Source: Micromonospora sp. C28SCA-DRY-2
GTDB lineage: Bacteria; Actinomycetota; Actinomycetes; Mycobacteriales; Micromonosporaceae
Length of the DNA stretch: 64,000 nt
Reading direction: 5' to 3'
Assembly (NCBI RefSeq): GCF_030519475.1
Contig: NZ_JAUMKD010000002.1
Span: forward strand, 677,501 to 741,500
Position 1 is the first letter of the stretch, and each line of letters begins with the position of its first letter. The notes under the pieces are model-generated. The model searched no databases and was not told the DNA's origin. It worked only from the letters and a program-made list of their open reading frames with translations. This document shows, piece after piece, positions 43,441 to 52,665 of this stretch. The position numbers and the translations under genes were made by a program.

Positions 43441-44760
43441 GTGCCCGCCGCCCGTCCCGCCCCGCACCGTCCCGGCGCGGACCCGGGCCGGCGCCGGGTG
43501 CTCGCCGCGCTGCTGGGCGCCCCGGTCCTCGGCTTGGCCGGGTGCACCGGCGAGCAGGCCACCCCCACCGACGACGGGCCGGTCGAGCTGTCGGTGTTCT
43601 GGTGGGGCGGCGCCGCGCGGGCCGAGCGCACCGAGAAGGCGCTGCGGCTCTACTCCGAGCGGAATCCCCGGGTCACCTTCCGGGTCACCTGGCAGGGCAG
43701 CGGCGGCTACTACGACCGGCTGGCCACCCAGGCCGCCGGCGGCAACGTGCCCGACCTGTTCCAGCTCGACGACAGCGTGCTCACCGAGTACGCGCAGCGC
43801 CAGATCGTCCTCGACCTCGGCGGGTACGTCGCCGACCGGCGGCTGGACCTGAGCGCCCTGCCCCCGGGCCTGGCCCGGTACGGCGAGGTGGCCGGACGGA
43901 CGGTCGGCGTCCCGGCCGGGCAGACCGCCGCCGCGCTGGTGGTCAACCGCGACCTGCTGCGCCGGCTGCGGGTGGCGGAGCCGCGCACCGGGATGAGCTG
44001 GGACCAGTACGTCGCCTGGGCGCAACAGGTCACCCGGGCCGGGGGTGGCCGGGTCGCCGGCACCACCGACCCGTCCGGCGACTACCGGGCGCTCTGGCTC
44101 TGGCTGCGGGGCCGGGGCAGTGAGTTCTACCAGGGGCGGCAGCTCGGCTTCGCCACCGACGCGCTGGTCGAGTGGTTCGCGCTGTGGGATCGGGCCCGAG
44201 CGGGCCGGGCCACGCCCAGCGCCGCCCTGGCGGAGCAGGCCGACAGCGGCGAGCCGGCCCGGCAGCTCGTGGTCACCGGGGCCACCGCCGCGTCCGTCGC
44301 CTGGTCGCACCAGCTCCCGGAACTGCAACGGCTGACCCGGGACGAGCTGGCGTTGGCCGCCCTGCCCGGGCCGCCGGCCGCGCAGTGGGCCCGGGCGTCG
44401 ATGTACTGGGCGGCCTTCCGCGGCACCCGGCACCCCGCCGTGGTGGTGGACGTGCTCAACTTCCTCACCACCAACGGCGAGGCCGGCGCCGTGCTCGGGC
44501 ACGACCGGGGCCTCAGCGCCAGCCTGGCCGTCCGCCGCTACACCGAGGGCGTCCTCACCGACCCGGTGGAACAGCGGGCCGCCGCCTTCGGCGCCACCCT
44601 GGCCGGCGGGCTGGGCCCGGCGCCGAGCCCGCCCCCGGCGGGACACCCCCGGGTCCGTGCGCTGCTGCTCGACGCCGCCGAGAGCGTCCGCACCGGCCGG
44701 GCCGGCAGCCAGGCCGCCGCGGCCCGGTTCCTGGCCCAGGCCAACGCCGCCCTGGCCTGA
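43441..44760 (+). CDS. extracellular sugar-binding lipoprotein of an ABC transporter
   Basis: A 439-residue family 1 solute-binding protein. The signal peptide contains twin Arg (GRRRVLAAL) and ends with lipobox LAGC near residue 35, suggesting a Tat-exported lipoprotein. The mature part has LSVFWWGG and a pattern typical of oligosaccharide receptors. CAGGAGGCCCC precedes the GTG at 43441; an ATG 39 bases upstream is less likely. No permease or ATPase gene is adjacent, so it is an orphan. Confidence 0.85.
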   Translation: MPAARPAPHRPGADPGRRRVLAALLGAPVLGLAGCTGEQATPTDDGPVELSVFWWGGAARAERTEKALRLYSERNPRVTFRVTWQGSGGYYDRLATQAAGGNVPDLFQLDDSVLTEYAQRQIVLDLGGYVADRRLDLSALPPGLARYGEVAGRTVGVPAGQTAAALVVNRDLLRRLRVAEPRTGMSWDQYVAWAQQVTRAGGGRVAGTTDPSGDYRALWLWLRGRGSEFYQGRQLGFATDALVEWFALWDRARAGRATPSAALAEQADSGEPARQLVVTGATAASVAWSHQLPELQRLTRDELALAALPGPPAAQWARASMYWAAFRGTRHPAVVVDVLNFLTTNGEAGAVLGHDRGLSASLAVRRYTEGVLTDPVEQRAAAFGATLAGGLGPAPSPPPAGHPRVRALLLDAAESVRTGRAGSQAAAARFLAQANAALA

Positions 44761-44866
44761 CCGCCGGCATCCCGAGCAGGCCCGTGGACCCGGACGTCAC
44801 CGTGCCAGGGGCGGACCGGCATCCGGACTGCCGGCCGGCCCGGCGGTCGCCGGCCCCGCGGACGAA

Positions 44867-45115
44867 TCAGCGCGGCGGGCCGCCCCGCCGGTTGCGGGTC
44901 ATCCAGAACACCAGGTAGACGATGACGGCGACGACCACCAGGCAGCAGAGCAGCCCGAGGAACCCGAAGCCGCCGCCGCGTCGCCGCCGGGCGGCCTCGA
45001 CCACCAGTTCACCCGTGCCGGTCGACGCCCAGGCCGCAACAGGTACGAAGACGGACAGCACCACCGCACCGAGGACGGCGCTCAGCCGGCCCCACCACTT
45101 GCCGAAAGCAGACAT
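44867..45115 (-). CDS. small membrane protein, unknown
   Basis: An 82-residue protein with an N-terminal signal-like helix (residues 10-31), a short external Thr/Gly segment, and a second helix (about 50-72) with a Cys pair, then a basic tail. No family recognised. ATG at 45115 chosen since the signal helix follows it. Confidence 0.6.
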   Translation of the reverse strand: MSAFGKWWGRLSAVLGAVVLSVFVPVAAWASTGTGELVVEAARRRRGGGFGFLGLLCCLVVVAVIVYLVFWMTRNRRGGPPR

Positions 45116-45200
45116 GCCCACATCCTCGCCGAGAACCGCAACCACGGCAGGCCAGAGAGCGGGAATCGCCGGCGGAGGGGGCGTCGGCACCGGAGAACGC

Positions 45201-45231
45201 CGAAGGCCCCGGAGATCATCCGGGGCCTTCG
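45201..45231 (-). terminator. terminator of the first initiator tRNA
   Basis: Perfect 12-bp stem CGAAGGCCCCGG / CCGGGGCCTTCG with a 7-base loop, seven bases past the tRNA 3' end. It also faces the small membrane protein gene. Confidence 0.8.
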
Positions 45232-45237
45232 GGACAG

Positions 45238-45311
45238 TAGCGGGGACAGGATTTGAACCTGCGACCTCTGGGTTATGAGCCCAGCGAGCTACCGAGCTGC
45301 TCCACCCCGCG
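45238..45311 (-). tRNA. initiator tRNA-fMet (CAT), copy 1
   Basis: 74 bases without encoded CCA. The anticodon arm is GGGCTCATAACCC: anticodon CAU with the three G-C pairs that mark initiators. The acceptor stem starts C1 with an unpaired partner at position 72 (U), another initiator feature. T-loop GGTTCAAATCC. Identical to the copy at 46611. Confidence 0.96.
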
Positions 45312-45448
45312 TCGGCCTCACCACTCTATCGCATCCGCGCCCGGATGATCAGCCACCCCCCGTGATCCCGGCCGTCGCGCGGCACCGGCCGCAGCTCGCC
45401 GACGGCCGGCACGCCGGCGCGGCCGGCTGTGGGGGGTCGCGGTGAGCG

Positions 45449-46390
45449 CTATCGGGGCCGTCCACCGGTCCGGCGAGATCCTGTCCGCGGCGACGCGTCG
45501 GCCGCCCGGGCGTTCCGCGCGTCCCGGGCCGCCTGGACGAAGGCGCGGACCAGCGACGTCTCACCGGCGCCGCGCCACACCGGCGCGTACGACAGGGTCG
45601 GTCCGTCGGTGATGGGCACGAAGGTGATGTCCCGGCGCTTCCGGCCGGCCGCCACGAGCGACCCGATGGGAGACACCACCCTGCCGGAGCCGATCGCGGT
45701 GAGGGCCTCGGCGAGGGTGGCCACGGCGCTTCCGCGCCGGATCGGCCGCCCGGCCGGGGTCACGGACGGGCATTTCACCTCCCACATGTAGTCCGGGATG
45801 GGCCCCTCCAGGTGCACCACCGCGTGGTCGCCGAGATCCTCGATCTCGACCTGGTCCCGGCTGGCCAGCGGGTGGTCGGCGGCGACAGCCAGCACCAGCT
45901 GCTCGGTGTACAACACCGGCCCGACGACGAGGTCGGGCTCGCGGACCGGGAGCCAGAGCAGCCCCACGTCGATCCGACCCGCCCGCAACCCGCCGAACGG
46001 GTCGGAGGGGAGGAGTTCGCGCATGTGCAGCTCACACTGCGGATGCCGCTGCCGGAACAGTTCGAGGACGCCCGCGATCTCCTGGTGGTGGGTGTCGAAG
46101 GTGCCGACGGTCAGGGTGCCGACGTACCCCCGGGCGGCGGCGGCAGCCTCGTCGATGCCCGCCATGATCTCGCCGTAACCCGCGTCGAGCCGGTCGCGCA
46201 GCCGCTCGCCGAGCGGGGTGAGCCGCACGCTGCGGCTGGTCCGCTCGAACAGGGCACCGCCGATCCGGCGCTCCTGCTGTTTGATCGACTGACTGACCCG
46301 CGCCTTGGACACCCGGAGACGTTCCGCCGTACGCCCGAAATGGAGCTCTTCGGTCAGGGTCAGGAAGATCTCGATGTCCCGCAGCTCCAC
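45449..46390 (-). CDS. LysR-family transcriptional regulator
   Basis: A 313-residue regulator. The winged HTH covers residues 1-60 (VELRDIEIFLTLTEELHFGRTAERLRVSKARVSQSIKQQERRIG has the usual layout), followed by the two-lobe effector domain. GTG at 46390 is chosen since GAGGGAGA precedes it and the conserved N-terminus begins there; a GTG 24 bases upstream is possible. No divergent target gene is present: it is enclosed by two identical tRNA genes. Confidence 0.88.
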   Translation of the reverse strand: MELRDIEIFLTLTEELHFGRTAERLRVSKARVSQSIKQQERRIGGALFERTSRSVRLTPLGERLRDRLDAGYGEIMAGIDEAAAAARGYVGTLTVGTFDTHHQEIAGVLELFRQRHPQCELHMRELLPSDPFGGLRAGRIDVGLLWLPVREPDLVVGPVLYTEQLVLAVAADHPLASRDQVEIEDLGDHAVVHLEGPIPDYMWEVKCPSVTPAGRPIRRGSAVATLAEALTAIGSGRVVSPIGSLVAAGRKRRDITFVPITDGPTLSYAPVWRGAGETSLVRAFVQAARDARNARAADASPRTGSRRTGGRPR

Positions 46391-46560
46391 CCGGCCGTCT
46401 CTCCCTCGCGTCACCGCGCGTCCGGATTCGCACCCCGCGATCGCGCGAGCCGGCAGTTTACGGCGACGACGACGGCGGATGGAGCCCAGGGCGCGGCGCC
46501 GTCACCCGAGCACCCGGGCTCGTGCTCCGGCTGCTCCCAGACCGCCCCCACAACGACCGA

Positions 46561-46590
46561 GGGCACTCTCCCGTGTCCGGGAGAGTGCCC
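46561..46590 (-). terminator. terminator of the second initiator tRNA
   Basis: Perfect 12-bp stem GGGCACTCTCCC / GGGAGAGTGCCC with a 6-base loop, 20 bases past the tRNA 3' end. Its sequence differs from the terminator of copy 1. Confidence 0.8.
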
Positions 46591-46610
46591 TCGACCTGCG
46601 GTTGCGCTAG

Positions 46611-46684
46611 TAGCGGGGACAGGATTTGAACCTGCGACCTCTGGGTTATGAGCCCAGCGAGCTACCGAGCTGCTCCACCCCGCG
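46611..46684 (-). tRNA. initiator tRNA-fMet (CAT), copy 2
   Basis: Same 74 bases as the gene at 45238, with the GGG/CCC anticodon stem, CAU anticodon and unpaired acceptor end. Flanks match copy 1 for only a few bases on each side, so the copied unit is little more than the tRNA itself. Confidence 0.96.
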
Positions 46685-46739
46685 TCGGTCCGTCAACCGT
46701 AGCGCACCACCCGGGGGTGCCGCAAAACGACCCCGCGGG

Positions 46740-47663
46740 TCACCGTAGCCAGTCCTGGACGGCGGCCACCGCGCGGCGGCTGTCGGCGTCGACCTGGGAC
46801 CGCTTGCTGGAGGTGTTCTCCCAGCCCTGCTCCCAGAGCACGGTGACCACGTCACCGACCCGGACCGCCCGGACCAGCCGCACCTCGTCGTCGCCGGTCG
46901 GATCGCCGTTGACGTCCCGCGCCGCCACCCGCATCTCGAACAGCACGGACTCGTCGCCGTAGCCGCCGTCCGGGAGCAGCCGCTGGCGGGAGGCCGCCGG
47001 ATTGCCGTTGCTCTGCCCCTGCTGCTCCGGGCAGTCGCGCACCGCCTGGCGCAGTTCCCGCAGGAAGTCGTCGGCCCGGCCGGCCCGGTAGATGGTGATG
47101 GTCTGCGCGTAGCTGCCGTCCGGGACCGACCCCTCCGGGGTGCCGGCCAGCCGGTAGGCGAGGTTGCGGCTGCGGCTCTGCACGACCGCGCCGTCACTGG
47201 GGTAGCGGGCGTCGCAGAGCTTCGGCAGCGTGGTGGAGTCCCGGATGACCGTCTCCTGCCCGGTGCGGTTCGCCTTCGCCAGGGTGAAGAACGCCCGGTC
47301 GGGAATCGAGGTGGGCGTGCGCGCGGCACCCGTGGGCAGGCCGCTGGGACCGGCGCCTGGAACGCTGGACGCGGACGGCGGCGCGGGCGGGGTGGCCGAC
47401 GGGGTCGGCGTGGGGACGGCCACGGTCGGCGTCGGTGTCGGCGTCGCGGCCGGTGCGGGGGCGGGGGCCGGGTTCGCGGTGCGGGTCAGCCGGGCCCCGG
47501 TCACCACCCCGCCGACCAGCACCATCACCGCGAGCGCGGTGCCGGCGGCCCGGACCCGGGCCCGGCGGTCGGCCCGGCGCCGGAGCACCTCGGGGAGCGC
47601 CAGCTGCCCGCGGTCGGCGTCCTCGGCGAGCGAACGGTAGAGATCGGACAGGTCACGCGACAT
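46740..47663 (-). CDS. membrane-anchored protein paired with an ECF sigma factor
   Basis: A 307-residue protein: 40 cytoplasmic residues (MSRDLSDLYRSLAEDADRG), one membrane helix (residues 41-58), a Thr/Pro/Ala repeat linker of about 50 residues, and an external domain of about 170 residues with two Cys. The gene overlaps the sigma factor gene by 11 bp. The layout is that of transmembrane anti-sigma factors, but no zinc motif or known domain is visible, so the role is inferred from context. Confidence 0.75.
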   Translation of the reverse strand: MSRDLSDLYRSLAEDADRGQLALPEVLRRRADRRARVRAAGTALAVMVLVGGVVTGARLTRTANPAPAPAPAATPTPTPTVAVPTPTPSATPPAPPSASSVPGAGPSGLPTGAARTPTSIPDRAFFTLAKANRTGQETVIRDSTTLPKLCDARYPSDGAVVQSRSRNLAYRLAGTPEGSVPDGSYAQTITIYRAGRADDFLRELRQAVRDCPEQQGQSNGNPAASRQRLLPDGGYGDESVLFEMRVAARDVNGDPTGDDEVRLVRAVRVGDVVTVLWEQGWENTSSKRSQVDADSRRAVAAVQDWLR

Positions 47664-48162
47664 CGTTGGCCTCCAGCTCCGGGGAGGAGTAGTCCGGCAG
47701 CAGCGCCGCCAGTCGGGTCCGCCCCCGCGAGAGCCAGGACTTCACGGTGCCGGTCGGCACCCCGCTCTCCCGGGCGATCTCCTCCACCGACATGTCGAAG
47801 AGGTAGTGCAGGGCGAGGGCCTGCCGCTGGGCGGCGGGCAGCTGGCGCAGCGCGCCCACCAGCAGCACGCTGTCCTCGCTGGGGGCGGGCACCGGCGGGG
47901 GCGGACCGTTGCGGCTGAGCACGCCGCGCAGGCCGTGCAGGCGACGCCACCGGTCGGTCGCCAGGCGGGCCACCACCAGCCGCAGCCAGGCTTCGGGGGC
48001 CGGATGGGTGACCAGCTTCCCCCACTGCCGCCAGGCCCGGGCGAACGCCTCCTGCACCAGGTCCTGGGCCTCGGTGTAGTCGCCCACGACCGCGTAGCCG
48101 TACCGGAGCATCCGCCGGGAGGTGCTCCGGTAGAACTCGTCGAAACTGTGCGCGTCCCTCAT
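47653..48162 (-). CDS. SigE-family ECF RNA polymerase sigma factor
   Basis: A 169-residue sigma factor. Region 2 begins SFDEFYRSTSRRML and contains DLVQEAFARAWRQW; region 4 has VEEIARESGVPTGTVKSWLSRGR. This is the SigE (actinobacterial SigE/ECF) family type, not the stress SigE of mycobacteria. It is coupled by overlap to the membrane protein gene downstream, its likely regulator. ATG at 48162 chosen; ATG at 48177 is also possible. No autoregulated promoter could be identified. Confidence 0.88.
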   Translation of the reverse strand: MRDAHSFDEFYRSTSRRMLRYGYAVVGDYTEAQDLVQEAFARAWRQWGKLVTHPAPEAWLRLVVARLATDRWRRLHGLRGVLSRNGPPPPVPAPSEDSVLLVGALRQLPAAQRQALALHYLFDMSVEEIARESGVPTGTVKSWLSRGRTRLAALLPDYSSPELEANDVA

Positions 48163-48265
48163 GGCCCGACCACGCATCCCCCCGGTTCCTCGCCTTGTCT
48201 TGCAGACAGGACGGCACACCGGGCCGCCAGGTTGCACGGCCCCGGTCCAGGATCTCGGTCGGCTG

Positions 48266-48327
48266 CACGACACAGCCCCCGGCGCCGGGGACCGGGGTCG
48301 GTCCGCGAGGCCGGGGGCTGTGTCGTG
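48266..48327 (-). terminator. long hairpin after the UPF0182 gene
   Basis: Perfect 17-bp arms CACGACACAGCCCCCGG / CCGGGGGCTGTGTCGTG (48266-48282, 48311-48327) with a 28-base loop, ten bases past the UPF0182 stop. Confidence 0.82.
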
Positions 48328-48336
48328 GTACGCGGG

Positions 48337-51336
48337 TCAGCCGCCGCTCGGGGTGGGCGGCGCGCTGCCGCCCGGGCTCGCCGACGGGGTGCCGCCGGGG
48401 GCCGGGGTGGCCGCCGGACCGGCCGCCCGCTGCGCCTGCTGGAACGCGGTCAGCGCCTCGTCGAGCGCCTTCAGCGCGCGGCCGTACCGCTCGAAGTCGC
48501 CGGACGCCTGGGCGGCCCGCACCTCGGTGATCGCGGCCTGGACCCGGTTCGCGGCCTCGGCCAGCTCGCCGGTGAGCGCCGGCGGGGTGGTCGGCGTCCC
48601 GGTCGGCGGCGGGGTGCCGCCGGTGGGCGGCGGCGGGGCGCCCTGGGCGGCCCGCTTGCCCTGCTCGACGAGCTGCTTGATGCCGTCGGTGAGGTTGTCG
48701 GCCAGCGCCACGTAGGAACCGCCGTCGCCGTACGACAGCAGCACCTTCTGCAGCAGCGGGTACGCGTCCTGCTGGTTGCTCTTGACGTAGACCGGCTCGA
48801 CGTAGAGCATTCCGTCGCCGAACGGCAGCGAGAGCAGGTTGCCGTACTGCACCTGGGCCTGGTTGGAGGAGAGCAGGTTCAGCTGCTGGCGGATGTTGGC
48901 GTTGTTGGTCATCTGCTGGTGCACCTGCACCGGGCCGGAGATCCGGGTCTGGTCCGGCAGTTCCAGCACCTCCAGCCGCGGCTGCCCGTCGACGTACGAC
49001 CCGGAGATCAGCGCGGCCAGGTTCTGCCGCCCGTTCGGGGTGACCGCCGAGGTGAGCTGGAACCGCGGCGTGTCCTGCCCGGGGAACTGGGTGAACAGGT
49101 AGTACGGCGGCTGCTTCTGCCCACTGTCCGGGGCGTCCGGCACGTTCGGCACCTGCCAGAAGTCCTGCGCCGAGTAGAAGTCGCCCGGGTTGGTCACGTG
49201 GAACTTGGTGAGCAGGTTGCGCTGCACCTTGAACAGGTCGGCCGGGTAGCGGAAGTGCTCGGCCAGCTCCGCCGGGATCTGCGCCTTGGGCTGCACCAGG
49301 TCGCCGCCGAACGCCTTGTTCCACGCCTTGAGCACCGGGTCGTTCTCGTCGAACTCGTAGAGCTTGACGGTGCCGTCGTACGCGTCGACGGTGGCCTTGA
49401 CCGAGTTGCGGATGTAGTTGACGTTCTCCCGGGCCAGCTGGAAGGTGCCCCGCCCGGTCAGTTCGTCGGTGGTCTCCTGCTGGAGGTTGACCCGCTCGGC
49501 GTACGGGTAGGTCGCCGAGGTGGTGTAGCCGTCCACGATCCACTGCACCCGGCCGTCGATCACCGCCGGGTACGGGTCGCCGTCGAGGGTGAGGAACGGC
49601 GCGACCTTCTCCACCCGGTCCCGCGGGTTGCGCACGTAGAGCAGCTTGGAGTTGTCGTTGACCGCCTCGGAGAGCAGGAAGTTCGACTCCTGCTCCTTGA
49701 TGGCGTAGAGCAGCCGGCGCATGAACGAGCCGATCTCGACGCCACCCTCACCGGTGTAGGTGTAGTAGGCCTCACCGGCCTCGCCGCCCTCACCGACCGG
49801 CCGGTCGAACTCGGCCGGGTTGGCGTCCGGGTCGGCCTTGCCGACGATCGCGTAGTCGCCGGCCTCCATCCGCTCGCCGTAGTAGATCCGCGGCTGGCTG
49901 GCCGGGATCTGCTCGGTCTGGGAGGAGCACGCCTCCTGCGCCTTCTCGCCGAGGAAGCCGGAGACGAAGAACGGCTGGCCACCGCAGACCACCTGGTTGG
50001 CCGGCGCGGCCACCAGCCCGTAGCCGTGCGTGTAGACGGTGTGCCGGTTGATCCAGTTGTTCTGCTGGGCGGTCAGCTCGCCGTAGTTGATCTCCCGGAC
50101 GCCGACCACGTAGTCGGAGGTCTTGCCGTTCACCCCGTACCGGTCGATGTCCAGCTTGGGGCCGAAGTCGTAGAAGCCGCGGACCTGCTGGAGCTGGGTG
50201 TAGGTCTCGCTGACCAGCTGCGGGTCGAGCAGCCGGACGTTCGGCACCACCGAGGTGTCGGTGGCCAGGCTCGCCGGTGGAACGAGATTCGCCGCCGCGT
50301 ACGGCATGGTCTTCGTGACGTCCAACCCGAAGGCCGCCCGGGTGGCGTCGATGCTGCGCTGGATGTACGGCGCCTCCTTGTCCCGGGCGCTCGGCTTCAC
50401 CTCGAAGGTCTGCACCGCCCACGGGTAGATGCCGCCGATCGCCACCGCGGAGACGCCGAGCAGGGCCAGCGAGATGCCCGGCCAGACCAGGTTCCGCATC
50501 CAGGCGTTGGAGAACACGATGATCGCGATGGCCACCACGACGGAGATGTAGGCGAGGATCTCCTTGGCCGGCAGCAGCGCGTTGACGTCGGCGTAGCCGG
50601 CGCCGTAGACGTTGGCCCCGTCGTTGTACTCCAGCAGCATGGCCCGCCGGTCCAGCACGTACGCGACCGCCTTGAGCAGGACGAAGACCGCGACCAGGGT
50701 GCTCAGGTGGGCCCGGGCGGCGTTACTCATCCGGTCGCCCACGCCCTGCAGCCGGACCCCGCCGAAGATGTAGTGCACGGCCAGCGCGCCGATCAGGGAG
50801 AGCACCACCGCGGTGAAGCCGACCCCGAGCAGGTAGCGCCAGAACGGCAGCTCGAAGACGTAGAAGCCGACGTCCACCCCGAACTCCGGGTCCTTGACGC
50901 CGAAGTCACCGCCGTTGCGGAAGAGCAGCCACTGGCTCCACCGGCTCTGCGCGCTCAGCCCGGCGAAGAGGCCGATCACGGCCGCGACCAACGCGATCCA
51001 CAGGCCAAGCCGGGGGCTCAGCAGCATCCGGTAGCGCTCCAGGGTGGCCTGCTCCGGCGAGTGCGGACGCATCCGCGGGCGCAGCCGGTGGGCGAGCCAC
51101 AGGTTGCCGCCGATGATCACCGCCATGCCCAGCCCGACGGAGAGGAAGAGCAGCAGCCGGGTGGCCAGCACGCCGGTGAAGACCTGGGTGTAGCGGACCT
51201 CGTCGAACCACAGCCAGTCCGTCCACGCCTGTACACCCCAGCCCAGCAGGGTGAAGAGCACGAACACCCCGACCAGGACGCCGATCGTGACGCGTCCGCG
51301 TCGGCTCATCCTCGGCAGGGGGCTGCTGCTACGCAT
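48337..51336 (-). CDS. UPF0182 family membrane protein
   Basis: A 999-residue protein. About seven membrane helices lie in residues 15-320 (VTIGVLVGVFVLFTLLGWGVQAW and later), followed by a large extracytoplasmic part and a Pro/Gly-rich tail from about residue 890. It matches UPF0182 (COG1615), present in most actinobacteria, e.g. Rv3193c; function unknown. A link with the adjacent PDZ protease is suggested only by conserved gene order. ATG at 51336; other starts at 51342 and 51309. Confidence 0.92.
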   Translation of the reverse strand: MRSSSPLPRMSRRGRVTIGVLVGVFVLFTLLGWGVQAWTDWLWFDEVRYTQVFTGVLATRLLLFLSVGLGMAVIIGGNLWLAHRLRPRMRPHSPEQATLERYRMLLSPRLGLWIALVAAVIGLFAGLSAQSRWSQWLLFRNGGDFGVKDPEFGVDVGFYVFELPFWRYLLGVGFTAVVLSLIGALAVHYIFGGVRLQGVGDRMSNAARAHLSTLVAVFVLLKAVAYVLDRRAMLLEYNDGANVYGAGYADVNALLPAKEILAYISVVVAIAIIVFSNAWMRNLVWPGISLALLGVSAVAIGGIYPWAVQTFEVKPSARDKEAPYIQRSIDATRAAFGLDVTKTMPYAAANLVPPASLATDTSVVPNVRLLDPQLVSETYTQLQQVRGFYDFGPKLDIDRYGVNGKTSDYVVGVREINYGELTAQQNNWINRHTVYTHGYGLVAAPANQVVCGGQPFFVSGFLGEKAQEACSSQTEQIPASQPRIYYGERMEAGDYAIVGKADPDANPAEFDRPVGEGGEAGEAYYTYTGEGGVEIGSFMRRLLYAIKEQESNFLLSEAVNDNSKLLYVRNPRDRVEKVAPFLTLDGDPYPAVIDGRVQWIVDGYTTSATYPYAERVNLQQETTDELTGRGTFQLARENVNYIRNSVKATVDAYDGTVKLYEFDENDPVLKAWNKAFGGDLVQPKAQIPAELAEHFRYPADLFKVQRNLLTKFHVTNPGDFYSAQDFWQVPNVPDAPDSGQKQPPYYLFTQFPGQDTPRFQLTSAVTPNGRQNLAALISGSYVDGQPRLEVLELPDQTRISGPVQVHQQMTNNANIRQQLNLLSSNQAQVQYGNLLSLPFGDGMLYVEPVYVKSNQQDAYPLLQKVLLSYGDGGSYVALADNLTDGIKQLVEQGKRAAQGAPPPPTGGTPPPTGTPTTPPALTGELAEAANRVQAAITEVRAAQASGDFERYGRALKALDEALTAFQQAQRAAGPAATPAPGGTPSASPGGSAPPTPSGG

Positions 51337-51538
51337 GACCACTGTTGGCTCCGCACGCTCGATGTGATCGGCTCCGACCAGGCACCCAGAGTACGGGGTC
51401 TTCCTGAACGTGTCGGGGCACGGTCGTGCGGCGGCCGCGCGCCGCCGGTCACCGGCCGGCCGGTGGGCCCGCCCGGGCCGTCGTGCCGGGCGGGACGGCC
51501 GGGGCGGAACGGCCGGGGCCGGGCCGGTCGGCCGGCGG

Positions 51539-52552
51539 TCAGCAGTGGGTGGGCTGACCGCCCGCGCGCAGCGTCTCCAGGGCGGCGAGCGCCTCGTCCA
51601 GCGAACCCACCTTCACCAACGGCAGGCCGGGCTGCGGGTTGCGGACGGCCTCCGCGCAGTTGTCCGCCGGCACCAGGAACGCCGTCGCGCCGGCGTGCCT
51701 GGCCCCGACCAGCTTCTGCGCGATGCCGCCGATCGGGCCGACCCGGCCCTCGTCGTCGATCGTCCCGGTGCCAGCGATGATCTTGCCGCCGGTCAGGTCC
51801 TCCGGGGTCAGCTTGTCCACGATGCCGAGGGCGAACATCAGGCCGGCGCTCGGGCCGCCGATGTCCTCCAGGTCGATCTTCACGGTGAACGGGTGCGGCT
51901 GCTGCTGCTCGATCTCGATCCCGATCCGGGGCCGGCCGTCCTGCTCGCGGCTGGTCACCGACGCGGTGGCCGCCGCGCCGTCCCGGGTGTAGCCGATCTC
52001 CAGCGCGGTCCCGGCCGGCTTCGCCCGGATCAGCTCGGTGAGCCGGGACGCCACCGGCACCGGCTGCCCGTCCACCGAGGTCACCACGTCGCCGGGCCTG
52101 AGCACCCCGGCCGACGGCCCGTCGGCGGCGACCGTCTTGACCACCACCCGCACCGGGAAGCCCAGTTCGCGCAGGGCCGCGGTCTCCGCGCTGGTCTGCG
52201 AGACCTTGAAGTCCTCGGCGTTGCGCTCCTCGACCTGCTGCTGGGTCTCCCCCGGCGGGTAGACCAGCTCGCGCGGCACCACCGCCTCGTCGTCGGAGAA
52301 CCACCCGGCCAGCGCCGACCGCAGCTTGACCGAGGGCTGGACGCCGACCGTGGTCAGCCGCAACTGCCCGGCGGAGGTGGAGGTCTCCCGGCCGCTGACC
52401 TCGATGACGTCCTTGCCGTCCTCCTTGCCCAGCGTGTTCACCGTCGGCCCGGGACCGAGCACCACGTACGGGATGGGCGCGCCGAGCACGCCGATGCTGA
52501 GCAGGGTGGTGAGCAGAGCACCGAGCAGGACGGTCACGCCGCGACGTCTCAT
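51539..52552 (-). CDS. PDZ domain / Lon-type (S16) serine protease, YlbL family
   Basis: A 337-residue membrane-anchored protease. One N-terminal helix (residues 5-27), a PDZ domain (about 125-200, GVLRPGDVVTSVDGQPV) and a C-terminal S16 domain with catalytic Ser in GGPSAGLMFALG and Lys in GGKIIAGTGTI. M. tuberculosis Rv3194c is the counterpart. The active site faces outside the cell. ATG at 52552 chosen by the signal helix. The DUF2342 gene is divergent, 113 bp away. Confidence 0.93.
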   Translation of the reverse strand: MRRRGVTVLLGALLTTLLSIGVLGAPIPYVVLGPGPTVNTLGKEDGKDVIEVSGRETSTSAGQLRLTTVGVQPSVKLRSALAGWFSDDEAVVPRELVYPPGETQQQVEERNAEDFKVSQTSAETAALRELGFPVRVVVKTVAADGPSAGVLRPGDVVTSVDGQPVPVASRLTELIRAKPAGTALEIGYTRDGAAATASVTSREQDGRPRIGIEIEQQQPHPFTVKIDLEDIGGPSAGLMFALGIVDKLTPEDLTGGKIIAGTGTIDDEGRVGPIGGIAQKLVGARHAGATAFLVPADNCAEAVRNPQPGLPLVKVGSLDEALAALETLRAGGQPTHC

Positions 52553-52665
52553 GCGGCAGAGCGTACCGACCGGGGTGGGGCGCCCCGGCGGGTGAACCAC
52601 GACTTCGCCCTCAGCGCAACGCCAGCGGGGGCGCCCCGGGGCGTGGCACGCGTACCGTAGACGTC

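Noticed and set aside
45238..46684. Integrative element with tRNA attachment sites
   Set aside because: No integrase or other mobile gene lies between; whole tRNA genes rather than 3' ends are duplicated.
47430..47500. Tandem GTCGGC/GGTGTC repeats resembling a repeat array
   Set aside because: They encode the Thr/Pro linker of the membrane protein at 46740 and are not CRISPR-like.
47806..51780. Plus-strand open frame of 1324 codons
   Set aside because: It mirrors the UPF0182 gene on the other strand, with His/Gly/Val/Arg-rich composition typical of antisense frames.
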